NCBI GenBank assembly: GCA_024364735.1 | Contig: JAGFNQ010004729.1 | Span: forward strand, 1 to 64,000 | DNA: 64,000 nt | Origin: Boesenbergia rotunda | Lineage: Eukaryota; Streptophyta; Magnoliopsida; Zingiberales; Zingiberaceae | Reading direction: 5' to 3' | In this document: one piece after another, positions 21,928 to 33,010 of the stretch | How positions within the stretch are numbered: the first letter of the stretch is position 1 | How the letters are laid out: each line of letters starts with the position of its first letter | Notes under the pieces: generated by a model | What the model was told of the DNA's origin: nothing | Databases searched by the model: none | What the model saw: the letters and a program-made list of their open reading frames with translations, nothing else | Translations under genes and position numbers: made by a program

Positions 21928-23033
21928 CAAACGAATCAAGATCGCTAACACACGTTAGTTTTACTTGCTTCGGAGTCTAGATCGGCTCCTACTGTAAGAC
22001 CTACGATCCTTGATCGTTTACTTTGGGCGTCACTAATAAATCGCAACAATAATACAAATCAATGTGTGCAATATGAAATTAACAACGATGATACCGACTC
22101 TTGACGTGTGAGAATAGGCCTTCGCTTGGAGAGTCGGACGATGTTTCGGTGTTGTCTGAACTTCGGTCGCGCAACACATAGTAGAAGACAGTATTTGCAG
22201 AGATTGAGTTATTGTACTCAGCTACTACACTCGACCCATTTTTATACTACTCATTCAGGCGTCTGAAAGGCCATTCAGGCACCCTAGTCACAACGAATCG
22301 GACAGAAACTTTATTTGCTACACAGTCAAACTCTATCTTGGTCTGGCACCTGAGTCCTTTTCAGGCACCTAAGTGTTGACGTGAGACCTCCACTCAGCAC
22401 TCGCCACATCAGTCTAACCATTGTGCTAGCTTAGCCTCTATCTGCCAGCTTTTAGGCGCCTGAGTCCCATTCATGCGTCCTAGTAAAGCTGCTTTAACTT
22501 TTCAGCTGTAACAAGGGTTAGTTCCATACATCTAATAATATATAAACAATGCATATATGAAACATAGCCAGTGCTGTCTTGGTCCTGACTTTCAGGTTTC
22601 AACCGAAACCCTAGGTTGGACGGATGCCTACTGCTCCCTCTTCGGGGAACGCGTCTTCACCTACTCCACTCAGGAGAGTTTACTTGTTGCCACCCGGAAT
22701 CTCCAGTTGGACTTTTGCTTGGCCTTCGAGAACCTGGAACTCGACGACGTTCAACCTTGACCCGTCTTGACTCCTGTCCGCGATCATCGCTCGGTAAAGT
22801 TTTCTGCTCGGTCCCCAGACCAAGTCTTCATGCTCGGCTTCACTCACCAAGTCTTCGTTGCTCGATTCCCGACCAGGACTTCGTGCTCAACCTTGCAGGT
22901 CAAGACTTCTTGTCTAGCTTACCTAGGACTTTCCTATAAACTCCACAAATCCATCAATACATAATACCAGCTTAACTTGAACCCTTTGCTATTTATCAAA
23001 ACAAGGTTCGATCTGGTACTTTTGGCACCAACA
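21928..23033 (-). repeat. Partial LTR G, same family as E
   Basis: Aligns with E LTR from about 20805 onward (GCTAACA..CTTGGTTCGGAGTCTAGA region) and ends with the same GGCACCAACA at 23033. The first 70 or so bases of the plus-strand LTR are absent at the border with E, as expected if E inserted into it. It carries a TATA-like TATAAAAATGGG (minus strand, 22236-22247) next to AGGCGTCTGA and AGGCGCCTGA palindromes. It is clearly diverged from E, so it is older. Confidence 0.75.
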
Positions 23034-23179
23034 GATTGCTTCAACAATTAGGACTTCCATTGCCTGACTTCACTCACCAAAACTTCCACCACCTAGCTTC
23101 ACTAACTTGGGTCCAACTTTACTCACCAGGACTTTCCTTGCCTAATCTCTAGTTAGGACTAGTCACTCGATAGACTTAC
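23034..23179 (-). repeat. LTR remnant H, left piece
   Basis: SIRE-like LTR sequence with CTAATCTCTAGTTAGG-type modules, ending with the target duplication CTTAC (23175-23179). It continues at 45622 after the B2 insertion. Its own left end is cut at 23033 by G. Confidence 0.65.
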
Positions 23180-23389
23180 TGTTGGACCTTGGATGGCTAG
23201 AGTGGGGGGTGTGAATAGCCAGACACAGAAACTTTGGCTTCTTTTTGATCTTTTTGCGATTATGGTTAGCAGCGGAAGAAAACAAGCAGAAAGAAAGAAA
23301 CAGAAATAGACAGAACAAACCAACTAACACAAAGATGTACAAGGTTCGGGGATAACTTACCCTTACTCCTTGGCATGCCCGTGAGGTGG
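23180..23389 (-). repeat. Solo LTR B2, left piece
   Basis: Starts TGTTGGACCTTGG on the plus strand, the reverse complement of the B1 LTR end. It is interrupted at 23390 by gypsy J and resumes at 43733. Flanked outside by CTTAC at 23175-23179 and 45617-45621, so B2 is a true insertion reduced to a solo LTR by LTR-LTR recombination. Confidence 0.9.
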
Positions 23390-24831
23390 TGATAATCAAC
23401 AACTTGATGGATAATTTTTTGTGCCATTAGTGGGAAATTTGGGGCTCTAGATGTGTATTTGTTTATTAAATGATGCATAATTGTTAATAGGGTGCATTTT
23501 CATTGGTTAATTAATTTTCCTACATTTTTACACTCATATTTCACTATACTTGATGTTTGGACAGCTTATGTATCAAAGGATCAAAAGGGCTAAGATGGAT
23601 CCATAAAGAACAATATCAGACTCTGCTACATTTCATTCTGTTGGTGCCCTGATCGGTCTCCAATCCGATCAGGGAAAGTCTTATCGGTACCGTGACCGAT
23701 CAGAAGAGGTTGGCACAGAAGAACTCCGAATTTCAGCTACTGATCAGACCCTGATCAGTCCTCAGACCGATCAGGGAGGTGCCTGATCGGTCACTCAGAC
23801 CGATCAGGGAGCAATCAGACCGATCAGCAGCCGTCCAAAACGATCAGGAGAGCTTGTATATCAAAGGATAAAGGCAATCTAATTACAACCCTCCACTTGG
23901 ATCTAGGCACTTAAGTTGATGGAAATTTCTGCAAGCAATCTGGGCCACTCGTCAAGGGGAATCAAGGGTGGAGAGAAGAGCTAGGGAAAGAAAAGGAAGC
24001 TACTATTCGATTGGGAAGGAGGACGCAGCCAACGCAAGCTAGGGCAGCCAAGGGAGAAGTGAAGAAAGCTTGGAGGTTCACGCAGCCATGGAAGGGTTTC
24101 CTCTCTGATCGACAGCTTGGAGAAGCTCAATTCCTCAACTCCACAGCCCATTCCATCTTCCAATCTGGCTGGAAAGTGATCAGCTTCATCGGAGCAAAGT
24201 TTTCCTCCACTGGACAACAATTTTCAGCTCATTTTGCTTGTTTCTTTCCTTTTACTTATTGTAGAACACATCCTGCATTTTCCTTTCCATTGATTTCAAA
24301 TTTCTGCTTATTTTCCAACTTAGAACAGAAATTTCCAGCTTAGAATCGAATTTCTAGCTTAATTTCCTAGTTTTACAGCCCACCTTTTGCAGAATTTTTC
24401 CATGTTTTCAACCTCTTATTACTTGAATGCAAGGTGTTTGTTTAATTGCTCCTATCAAACATGTGTTTGAGTATAAAATTGCTTGCCTTCTAGTTAGGAG
24501 TTCTAGATGAATCCTTGCTGAAATTTCCTAGTTTTGAGTGTCCTTTTGCTGTCCTCTACATTTAGTTAACTTAATACTTCAAATCCGAGTAGTTAAGGCT
24601 ATTAGGTGGAAGTTGGTAGCTAAGTTTAATTGTTTTGTTATCCTCAAAACCCAAGAAAACATGTTTGGTTTAGCTAGCTTTCATTTTCTGTAGTTTACTA
24701 TTTTCTATAGATCAAAGAAGTGCATGCATCATATTGGGTCCTTGAGAGACGATTCGGGTTCAACTATTACTACATAACTGCTCGAACCGAGAAAATTAAT
24801 TGAAACCGTAGCGCAACTAAACCGGTTATCA
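23390..24831 (+). repeat. 5' LTR of J
   Basis: 1442 bases, nearly identical to the 3' LTR (42242-43732), so insertion is fairly recent. It contains GATCGGTC/GACCGATC palindromes at about 23650-23850; a perfect 11-base-arm hairpin lies at 23782-23808. Confidence 0.93.
23650..23850. repeat. GATCGGTC palindrome array in J 5' LTR
   Basis: Repeated CTGATCGGTC and GACCGATCAG half-sites, several paired as hairpins with 4-5 base loops (for example 23782-23808). The same motif fills the LTRs of the unrelated family B. Confidence 0.88.
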
Positions 24832-24835
24832 ATTT

Positions 24836-24853
24836 TGGTGTCGTTGCGGGGGA
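24836..24853 (+). other. Primer-binding site of J
   Basis: TGGTGTCGTTGCGGGGGA begins five bases inside the LTR. It resembles TGGCGCCGTTGCCGGGGA, the tRNA-Asp site known from Athila-type elements, with three changes. Confidence 0.75.
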
Positions 24854-24954
24854 CCCTTCTATGATGTTTGTTTGTTTTTAGATCTTGTAATAATTCTGAA
24901 TTTTCTGCTTAATTTCATGCATCTCACTAATTTTCTTCATTTGATGTGCAGTGC

Positions 24955-26480
24955 ATGACCAGGTCTTCCTACTCCAGCTTAGCTGATTTTGATCCTAAGA
25001 TAAAGAGGACCTTCCACTCACAGAGGAGAGCTCAGCTAGAGATTTCTAGACTTTCTACCAGTAGCGAGCCTTTGTCAGAAGTCAAGATGGCGAACACTAG
25101 AACCATGAGGGAGCTTGCAGCACCAGACATGACTTTTCAGTGCATCCAGTACCTTGAGTTGGAGGTTGATTTTGAGCTACGATCTGGACTCATTCATCTT
25201 CTCCCAAAGTTTCATGGCTTAGCTGGTGAGGCCCCCACTAGACATCTCCAGGTGTTCCACACAGTATGTTCCACTATGAAGCCACATGGTATTGTTGAAG
25301 ATGACATCAACCTGAGAGCTTTTCCATTTTCACTTGTGGATGGAGCAAAGGACTGGTGGTACACCTTACCACATGCTCTAGTTACTTCTTGGGGCGAAAT
25401 AAAGAAAGCTTTCTTGGAGAAATTCTTCCCAGCCTCAAGGACTATTGCCATTAGGAAGAGCATATGTGGGATCCAGCAGGTTCTGGAGAGACACTGTATG
25501 AGTATTGGGAGCGCTTTAAGAAACTTTGTTCTAGCTGTCCCCACCATCAGATCAGTGAATAGCTACTCATTCAGTACTTCTATGAGGGACTTCTTTCCAT
25601 GGATAGGATTATGGTGGACGCCGCTAGTGGAGGGGCCTCAGTGGACAAGACACCTGAGGAAGCTAGAGAGTTGATTTTATTATTGCCACAAATTCTCAAC
25701 AGTTTGGGAGCCGTCCGTTGGTGCCTAATGGAGTACATGAGATCACAAGACAGAAATTAAGCAGATGACTCTTCAGGATTTGACTTCTCTCATTAGGCAG
25801 ATGACTCTCTATCAGACTACTCAGCAGCCTTCAGCTCAAGTAGCCCAAGCAGTGAGGGTTTGTGGACTTTGCAGTAGCACTTCTCATCCTATAGATTTAT
25901 GTCCCCAAGTGCAGGTTGATGATGAATCATACCTTGCAAATCAAGTGGCGGCAGCAAATGCTTTTCAATCCAAGCCTCAACCTTTCCAACCTTAGCCTTA
26001 TGGATTTAAGCAGTCTTATGACCCCATGTCCAATACTTACAATCCAGGTTGGAGAGATCATCCTAATCTGAGGTATGGGAACACATCACATCAGCAGTAG
26101 CCTTATCAGCCACCACTTCCTGTTGCGCCACCTAAGAGTTCAGAGACCACCAGGATTTTATAGTAGTCCATCTCTGCCAAGAGTTCCACCGGTTCAGCAA
26201 AAAAAGCCTGAGTTTCCACTCACTTTGGAGCCCTTTTTCACTCATTTTCAACAACAAAATGAGAGGAGTTTTCAACAACTTAGTGCTTAGCTTAGCGCTC
26301 AGCTTCAGCAGCAAAATGAGAGGAATTTTCAGCAATTTAGCGCTCAATTTCAGTAGCATCAGGGAGACTATAGACAGTATCAGAGTAGGACTGATGCTTC
26401 CATTCAGAACATAGAGCGACAAATTGGACAGATATCATCCACCATCAGTCAGATGCAGGCTCAAGGATTGAGTCAGCTAC
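24955..26480 (+). pseudogene. gag: gag of Athila-type element J
   Basis: The likely start is 24955 (MTRSSYSSLADF); an upstream in-frame ATG at 24946 is less like the family. The conserved capsid region is clear (MRELAAPDMTFQCIQYL, IHLLPKFHGLAGE, LRAFPFSLVDGAKDWWY, KKAFLEKFFPASR). A small frameshift near 25475 moves the reading to the frame that gives YEYWERFKKLCSSCPHHQ, with further stops. A CCHC zinc knuckle (CGLCSSTSHPIDLC, 25861-25902) and a Gln/Pro-rich tail follow. It encodes the structural particle protein in an active element; here it is broken. Confidence 0.88.
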
Positions 26481-26639
26481 CTTCTCAGTCTATTCCAAAC
26501 CCTAGGGGTATGTCAGTGCTATCACACTCAGGAGTGGACGGGTTACACAAGAGGCTTCTACCCCACAGATTCCTACAGTACCGGAGGTTGATCTTTCGAG
26601 GTCTCAGACAGGAGTAGAGCCAGAATCACTTACAGTACC

Positions 26640-27305
26640 AGAGCCACCCATTCAGTTACCTTTCCCTCAGAGGGCAGTTGGTCCAAGGAAGAATGCTGAT
26701 TCAGACAAGACACAGGAGCTGCAGGAGCTGATTGACATTTTTAGCAAAGTGGAGGTGAACATCCCATTGCTTAGAGTGATCAGGCAGATTCCCAAGTATG
26801 CTAAGTTTCTGAAAGATCTGTGCACCCACAAGAAGAAGCTAAAAGGGACAGAGTTGGTTAGTATGGGAAAGAATGTTTCAGCCATGATCCAGTCGATGCC
26901 TCAGAAATGCAAAGACCCAGGGGTTTTCACAATACCGTGCGTGATTGGAGACTGCATTTTCGGGATACTATGCTAGACTTAGGAGCCTCCATCAATGTCA
27001 TGCCCAAGTCAGTGTTCATCTCTCTAGGCATTGGACCATTACAGCCTACTGGGGTGGTTATTCAGTTGGCCAACCGCAGTTTTGCTCATCCGGCTGGAGT
27101 CATAGAGGACGTATTGGTGAAAGTCAAAGATTTGATATTCCCAGCCGATTTTTACATTTTAGATATGGAGAAGGACCTAACCTCAAGCTCAGCTCCATTG
27201 ATTTTGGGACGCCCATTCTTGAAGACTACAAGGACCAAGATCGATGTTCATGCAGGGACACTTACCATGGAGTTTGGGGACACAGTGGTTCAGTTCTCCA
27301 TCCTT
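26640..27305 (+). pseudogene. pro: Protease region of J, 5' of the C2 insertion
   Basis: An upstream linker (LPFPQRAVGPRKNADSDK, IDIFSKVEVNIPLL, FLKDLCTHKKKL) leads to a retropepsin-like domain with LDLGASINVMPKSVF (catalytic Asp near 26976; Leu replaces the usual Ser), ADFYILDM and LILGRPFLKTT. One frame change occurs near 26950. At 27305 solo LTR C2 interrupts the coding sequence, which resumes at 30042 in the same frame. Confidence 0.88.
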
Positions 27306-30036
27306 TGTAACACCCCAAAATTTCTCCCATATGATATATGATGAATTCATGAAACATTGTTATGAAATGTTATGATGGGCTTGGTTTAATGGGCTTTGAT
27401 ATGGATTAGTGCAAGATGTGATAAAAAGAAAGTGTAGAAAGGAGGAAGCAAGGATCGAACCTTAAACCTCCTAGTTGCACTAATCATGTCATAACCAATG
27501 CACCAAGCAATGTTTCCTGTTGAGAGAATAAGAAACATTCTTGTTAAAGCTAGGGAAGTGAAAAGACATGTCCCTTCATGAGAAAAGTATAAATAAGAGA
27601 GGGAGAGGTTGGAATAACTTCTTCTCTTCTTCTTCCTCACTCTCCCCATTCCAAAACCGAGACACCCTCTTCCCCTTCTCCCTTTTCATTTTCGAAAAAC
27701 ACACCCTAGGGTTCTAACCCTAGGGAATTGGAAGGAAGAAGATCCCATCCAAGGATCTTGCCCTCTACTAGGGCCAAGGGTTCTAGAGAAACTTTAGCAA
27801 AGGAAACTCTCACTCTTACTTCATCCAAGGGTACCCTAAAGATTTAGAGAAGGTGAAATTCAAGCGAAAGGATGTAAGTATCCTCTCGCCTGCAGTGTAA
27901 TTGTTGTGTATGAATTCCTTCTTCTTGTAGTTTTCGAAAATGGAGGTTTTAGCCTTGTGTAAGTTTCGGCCAACACCCATAGAGGAGGCTTTGGTTACTT
28001 CTTGATGCATGAGGAGAACCCTTGGGACTTAGGGTATACCTATATGTTGATTTCCTTCAAGTTGTGATAACAAAAATTAGGGTTTGCACCCCCTACAAGT
28101 TTCGGCCATGGATGGAAAAAAAACTAGGGTTTAGGGTTGTATGATTTCCTATGATATATCCATGCTTAGTAGTGTAGACAAAGTGTTTGTGTAAATGTTT
28201 GTGTGAAAGTTGTTTCAAGAACCCTAGTTTCCCCTACCCTTGACTTTCGGCCAACCCTAGAAGAATTAGGGTTTTGGGTTGCATAATTATCCTATGATGT
28301 AATCTATACTTAATAAGTGGCATGATGTGTACGTGAGGTGTTTGTGTAAATGCTTGTGTGAATGTTGATTTCAAAAACCTTAATTTCCCCTACCCTACAC
28401 CGTTCGGCCAACACCCTAAAGTTAGGGTTTGTGAAGGTTAAACTACCCTATAGGATATGATTATGTTTGGGGATAATGATGTGATGTTTAAATGGAATGT
28501 TTGATTGGAAACTTAATTTTTCCCTAGTACGTGATATTCGGCCAAAGCATGGAACATTAGGTTTATGAAGGTTGATTACCCCATGATGTATGCTATGCTT
28601 AGTATGATACATGATATATATATATGTGATGATTGTATGGGATGTACCCTATGAGATATGCTTATGTTTGGGATGATGATATGTATATGCAAGTGATGTT
28701 TAAATGGAATGTTTGAATTGAAAACTTAATTTTTCCCTAGCATGTGATATTCGGCCAAAGCATGGAACATTAGGTTTATGAAGGTTGATTACCCTATGAT
28801 GTCTGCTATGCTTAGTATGATACATGATGTATATATATATGATACTGGTATGGGATGTTTGATGTCAAAAACCTAAGCTACCTCTACCTTTGACTTTAGG
28901 CCAAAACCTTAGGTTTAGGGTTAAGAAGAACTCGGTTAACTCATGAAGCATGCTACCACTTCCTATGACATGAATATGATTTATGTGACCAATCTTGTCA
29001 TATATAAAGTAGGTTATGTGGTTGAAATATAATATATGTATGAGCATGTTTATAGCCCATGGGGCACCCTCTATGAATTGCATGTGATGTGTATGATAAA
29101 ATGCTTGAAAGGATACTCCACTAAGTACGGGATCAAGAGCACCCCTTATGTTGTGTGGTGTGTCCCTGTGGGATCATGAGCACCCTTGAAGAGTGGTGTG
29201 TCCCTTAAGAGTGGATTTGGAGTACTCCTTAGCATATATGTAAAGACATGATAAGTATTTTACTTTGTAAGTTGTGTACCCGACTCGGAAGGGGGTCGTT
29301 AAACAAATCCGGGGTGCATGTTAACGTAAGGTCATGGCTCCGGTAGGACGGAAGGGTCCTGCTCTAATTGGTTGGTGGCTCGCTACCCCAATTCATTAGG
29401 GAACGTGCATTATGTGGTACACAACTGGGCCTTATATGATATGGATGTATTTTTAAGTAATACCTTTATGGAATTATTTTGAAAAACATTGATGATATGT
29501 GAAGGGCATGCTTAAGATACTTTATGCTGCATGCTTAGAAACTTTGATGTTTAGTATGCTATGTTGAACTCATGCTTATGATTTATTATGTGTATATGTT
29601 GTATGCTTTCGTATGGATTTTGCGAGTAGGACAGGATCCTTACTAAGCATTTGCGCTTACTAGTTTATGTGTTGTCTTATGCTGCAGATAAGGGTAAGGA
29701 ACACTACTAAAGGAAGAGGTAGGAGGGCTGAAGATGTGTGGGGTGGTGGCTCGGGAAAGAATGATTCTATATCTACTTTACTATGCTTATGATGATGTTT
29801 GCTTCAACAAAGAATGTTAGAGAATGTTAGGATAACTCTTTATTAAGATATTTCAAATGATGACTAGTATGCTTAGCACTGGTAAATATCTCTTGATAGT
29901 TTTAAACAAGCATGCTCAGTACTTGGTCCTTGCATTGTTGGTTTTAAATTTTATGCTAGTAAAAAAAAGAAATATTATTATATGATTGATTGTACGTAAC
30001 CCCGCCCCGAGAGTAGATATAAGGGCGGGCGTTACA
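27306..30036 (+). repeat. Solo LTR C2 (chromovirus type)
   Basis: Starts TGTAACACCCC and ends GGGCGTTACA, flanked by TCCTT on both sides (27301-27305 and 30037-30041), with no internal domain. Its layout repeats that of the C1 LTR in the same orientation: antisense tRNA-like segment near the start, CT-rich stretch, several TTTCGGCCAA units, and a conserved end (GCTTACTAGTTTATG...GCAGAT). The repeats are far more diverged than in C1. Length is 2731 bases. Confidence 0.93.
27448..27512 (-). other. tRNA-like segment antisense in C2
   Basis: Minus strand: A-box-like TTGGTGCATTGGTTATGAC (27489-27507) and a canonical B box GGTTCGATCC (27452-27461), in tRNA-like spacing. It is the counterpart of 7838-7903 in C1. 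Confidence 0.5.
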
Positions 30037-30041
30037 TCCTT

Positions 30042-30712
30042 GATGCGATAAGATATCCCGCTGAGGACCATTCGCTGCTGGGCATTAACGTGTTGGATAC
30101 ACTAGATTTTGAGGAGTCAGATGGCATGGATTCAGATCTAGCCGACACAGAGGATTCAGATGAGATGGATGATGATAGTAGTGGATCAGTTTTAGTCTGT
30201 GACACTATCCAGGTGGAAGACGCTGAGGTGTCTACATTGGAGGCAGGTCCTGAGAGATTGCATCCATCAGTTTTGCAACCCCCAAAGCTTACTTTGAAGC
30301 CCCTACCTGAGCACTTGAAGTATGCCTACCTAGGAGAGAACGAGCAGTTGCCAGTCATCATTGCTCAGCATCTTGAGCCAGGTCAAGAGAAAAGGCTACT
30401 AGATCTTCTACGGATGTGTTAGAGGGTTATTGGGTGGACCATTGCAGATATACCAGGGATTAGCTCATCCATTTGCATGCACCAGATTTTTCTAGAGGAG
30501 GCTGCAAGGCCGGTGAGACAACCACAGCGCAGACTCAACCCACTTATTTTAGATGTGGTCAAGAAGGAGGTAACTAAGCTACTACAGGTCGGCATTATAT
30601 ATCCTGTCTCTGACAGTCAGTGGGTGAGTCCAGTGCAGGTGGTTCCTAAGAAGTCCGGTATCACAGTGGTGGAGGGCAAGGAGAGTGCTTTGATTCCTAC
30701 TAGAGTCCAGAG
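30042..30712 (+). pseudogene. pol: J pol: post-protease linker and start of reverse transcriptase
   Basis: Resumes the J reading frame after the C2 target duplication (DAIRYPAEDHSLLGIN). An Asp/Glu-rich stretch follows (about 30095-30240). A stop near 30419 is followed by RPVRQPQRRLNP, VVKKEVTKLLQVGIIYPVSD and WVSPVQVVPKKSG, the start of gypsy reverse transcriptase. The J sequence stops at CAGAG (30708-30712), where A2 was inserted. Confidence 0.88.
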
Positions 30713-32996
30713 TGTTAGTGATATGAGAGAAGTGTCCTAAGGCAATCGCCTTATGATTGTAAACATTTATTTTAATAAATGATAATTCACTATTTGAGTA
30801 TACATGTTTGTGTATTTGATTGGGATCTTAAACTCATCTACTGAATGTCCGCAATACAATTCACAGCATAAGAGAATTTGTGATGGGATCACAACTAGTG
30901 ATTATCTCTAAATGTGCAATTGTGAAGTATTGAAAATATCCCTAGTCGATGAATTGATAAAAATGGACACTATCAATTCTGTTGAGACTAGCATGGGTTA
31001 TTCTCTAATCAGCTGATTCTCACTGGCTGGTGGCATTGGGATGTCCGGAGATAAACATGGATGCTAGTTGAGGGAACTAGTTCATTGGAGTGACTAGCTG
31101 TAAAACTTCATATGGTAATCTATATAGATATGTCAATGAAGTTCTTACTGCAGCTTAAGTGCGATGTTCCTTTGACTTGCGGTGTTCAAGTCATCTTGGT
31201 CATGGAGACTTATACTTTAACATCTTAAGCAAGCATCTCCAAAGAGGTGTGGACCCAGGATGATTGGGTATAAGTCGAAGTGTCCGAAGATGTTTGAACA
31301 GCCTACAAAGGATTCACCACTCCTTGCGAGGAGATGTATACCCAGGCCTATCGTCGGATTGTTACTCAAAGCCTCTGGCCAGAGCATGTCATGTTTAGAG
31401 TGCGAGTCTCTTAATACATGAGAGTAATTAGAAATCCAAAGGACGAGAAAGATAATACTTGGGCTAGATATGACGTAGTCAGTCTAGTGGGGACTGACAC
31501 AAACAGACCATGTCCTGAACCAAGTGGGTATAAGATGGTGAAGGGAATGGGGCACGATTCATTAGAGCTGCTGAAGGGTTTCAGAATTACTTCTGAGGTC
31601 AAACCGTTGATCTTTCGATTAATTGGGGGTCATGATGTACTACTAGGTGCCACTCATGATCGTTCTATAATTAGTTGATTATAGACGACCAACATAAATT
31701 GAAAGTCTATTTAGTCACACGCACTACGAGTAATCCGAGGGATTTAAAACGAGTTGAAAATTGGATTTTCCAATCAAGTGAAATAAGTCGAATCTGAGTT
31801 AATCAGAGGCGCAACGGAAACTTAAAATGGCTAAGTCTTTTGAAGGCTTATTGGGCGAATTAAATGAGTTTAATTCGCTATCGGTTCGGTTTGGTTTGGC
31901 CGGCCAAAGAGGGTGCTAACCCCCTTTGGTTTGGCCGGCCACAACAAGGGGAAGAAACCAATTTATTTGGTTTAATTAATAAAATAAATCTAGCGCGATT
32001 TGTTTTATAAATTATGGATAAATAAATTTGTGTAAAGAAATTTATATAAATAAATTTATAGAAATTTATTCTTTCATGGAAATTAAAATGATCCATGGAA
32101 TGGTTTATTTTAATTTTATAAAATCAATTATGAATTGATTTTTCCATAATAAGAAAGTTTATAAATTTCTTATAAAATTTATTCCATAATAAAAGGAGAG
32201 AAGGTATTTGTTTTATTATAAAGTTAGTTATAATAAAACTTAGCTTAAACGGAATAATTAATAAGAGAATTTATAGGATAAATTTCTTATGAAAATTCCG
32301 TTAAGAGGGAGACTTGGCAAGGGAGAGGTTACTATATAAAGGAACCAAGGCTAGACTTGAATTCCTTAATCAATAGAGTAATCAAGAGATTAATTCTCTC
32401 CCTCTCTCTCTCTTATTCTCTTCTCCTTCTCCTTCCCTCCTAGGGTCGGCGCCCCTTGCCACTCTTAGGGCCGGCGCCCCTTGTCCAACCTAGGGCCGGC
32501 GCAACCTCACCCTTCCAAGGGTTGGCGTGAGCAAGGATCACCAAGAAGGAGCCAAACAAGAAGAAGAAGAAGCGGATCACAACTCCTCTCTTCCCGGAAT
32601 TTAGATTCCGTTTCTTGTTGATTAGTTTCCATTCTTTTCTCTTATTCTTCTAGTTGTGCCTTTAGAGAATCTAGTAGTTCTCGTCGGCACAAAACTCGTG
32701 ACTTTGCAAAGTCATCCCGAAGAGAACTCGGCGTGGACGCGAATAGAGGCGGAGCTTCCAAGGGACGCTACGGTTGGATCTCATCCCTTTCTTCGAGTTA
32801 CGCGAGGTACAAAGTAAATTAGTTTACTTTTCCGCAAAGTTTTAATTTATGATTACGTCTACACATCATAAGGTCGCATGCTAGATATGTGGTTAAAATA
32901 ATTTGTGAAATTATTTTATGCTAATTCTTCCGCTGCACGTAAAATTTTAAAATATTACGAACCCGTATCCTTGTCAACATGCACCCGGTCCCAACA
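30713..32996 (+). repeat. 5' LTR of A2
   Basis: TGTTAGTG ... GGTCCCAACA, 2284 bases, colinear with the A1 and A3 LTRs. It has a TATA box CTATATAAAGG (32332-32342), a CT-rich leader after it, GGCCGGCC palindromes near 31899 and 31934, and GCCGGCGC repeats at about 32445-32505. Confidence 0.93.
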
Positions 32997-32997
32997 G

Positions 32998-33010
32998 TGG
33001 TATCAGAGCC
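32998..33010 (+). other. Primer-binding site of A2
   Basis: TGGTATCAGAGCC, one base after the LTR end, complementary to plant initiator tRNA-Met. Confidence 0.92.

Noticed and set aside
23650..23850. CRISPR-like appearance of regularly spaced palindromic repeats
   Set aside because: Units have irregular spacing, no unique spacers, and lie in plant LTRs; CRISPR arrays are prokaryotic.
31418..31678. 86-codon sense frame within A LTRs (also 55578-55838 and 63066-63485 on minus)
   Set aside because: It lies upstream of the TATA box, differs between copies at amino-acid-changing sites, and is broken in A1; chance frame in a young repeat.
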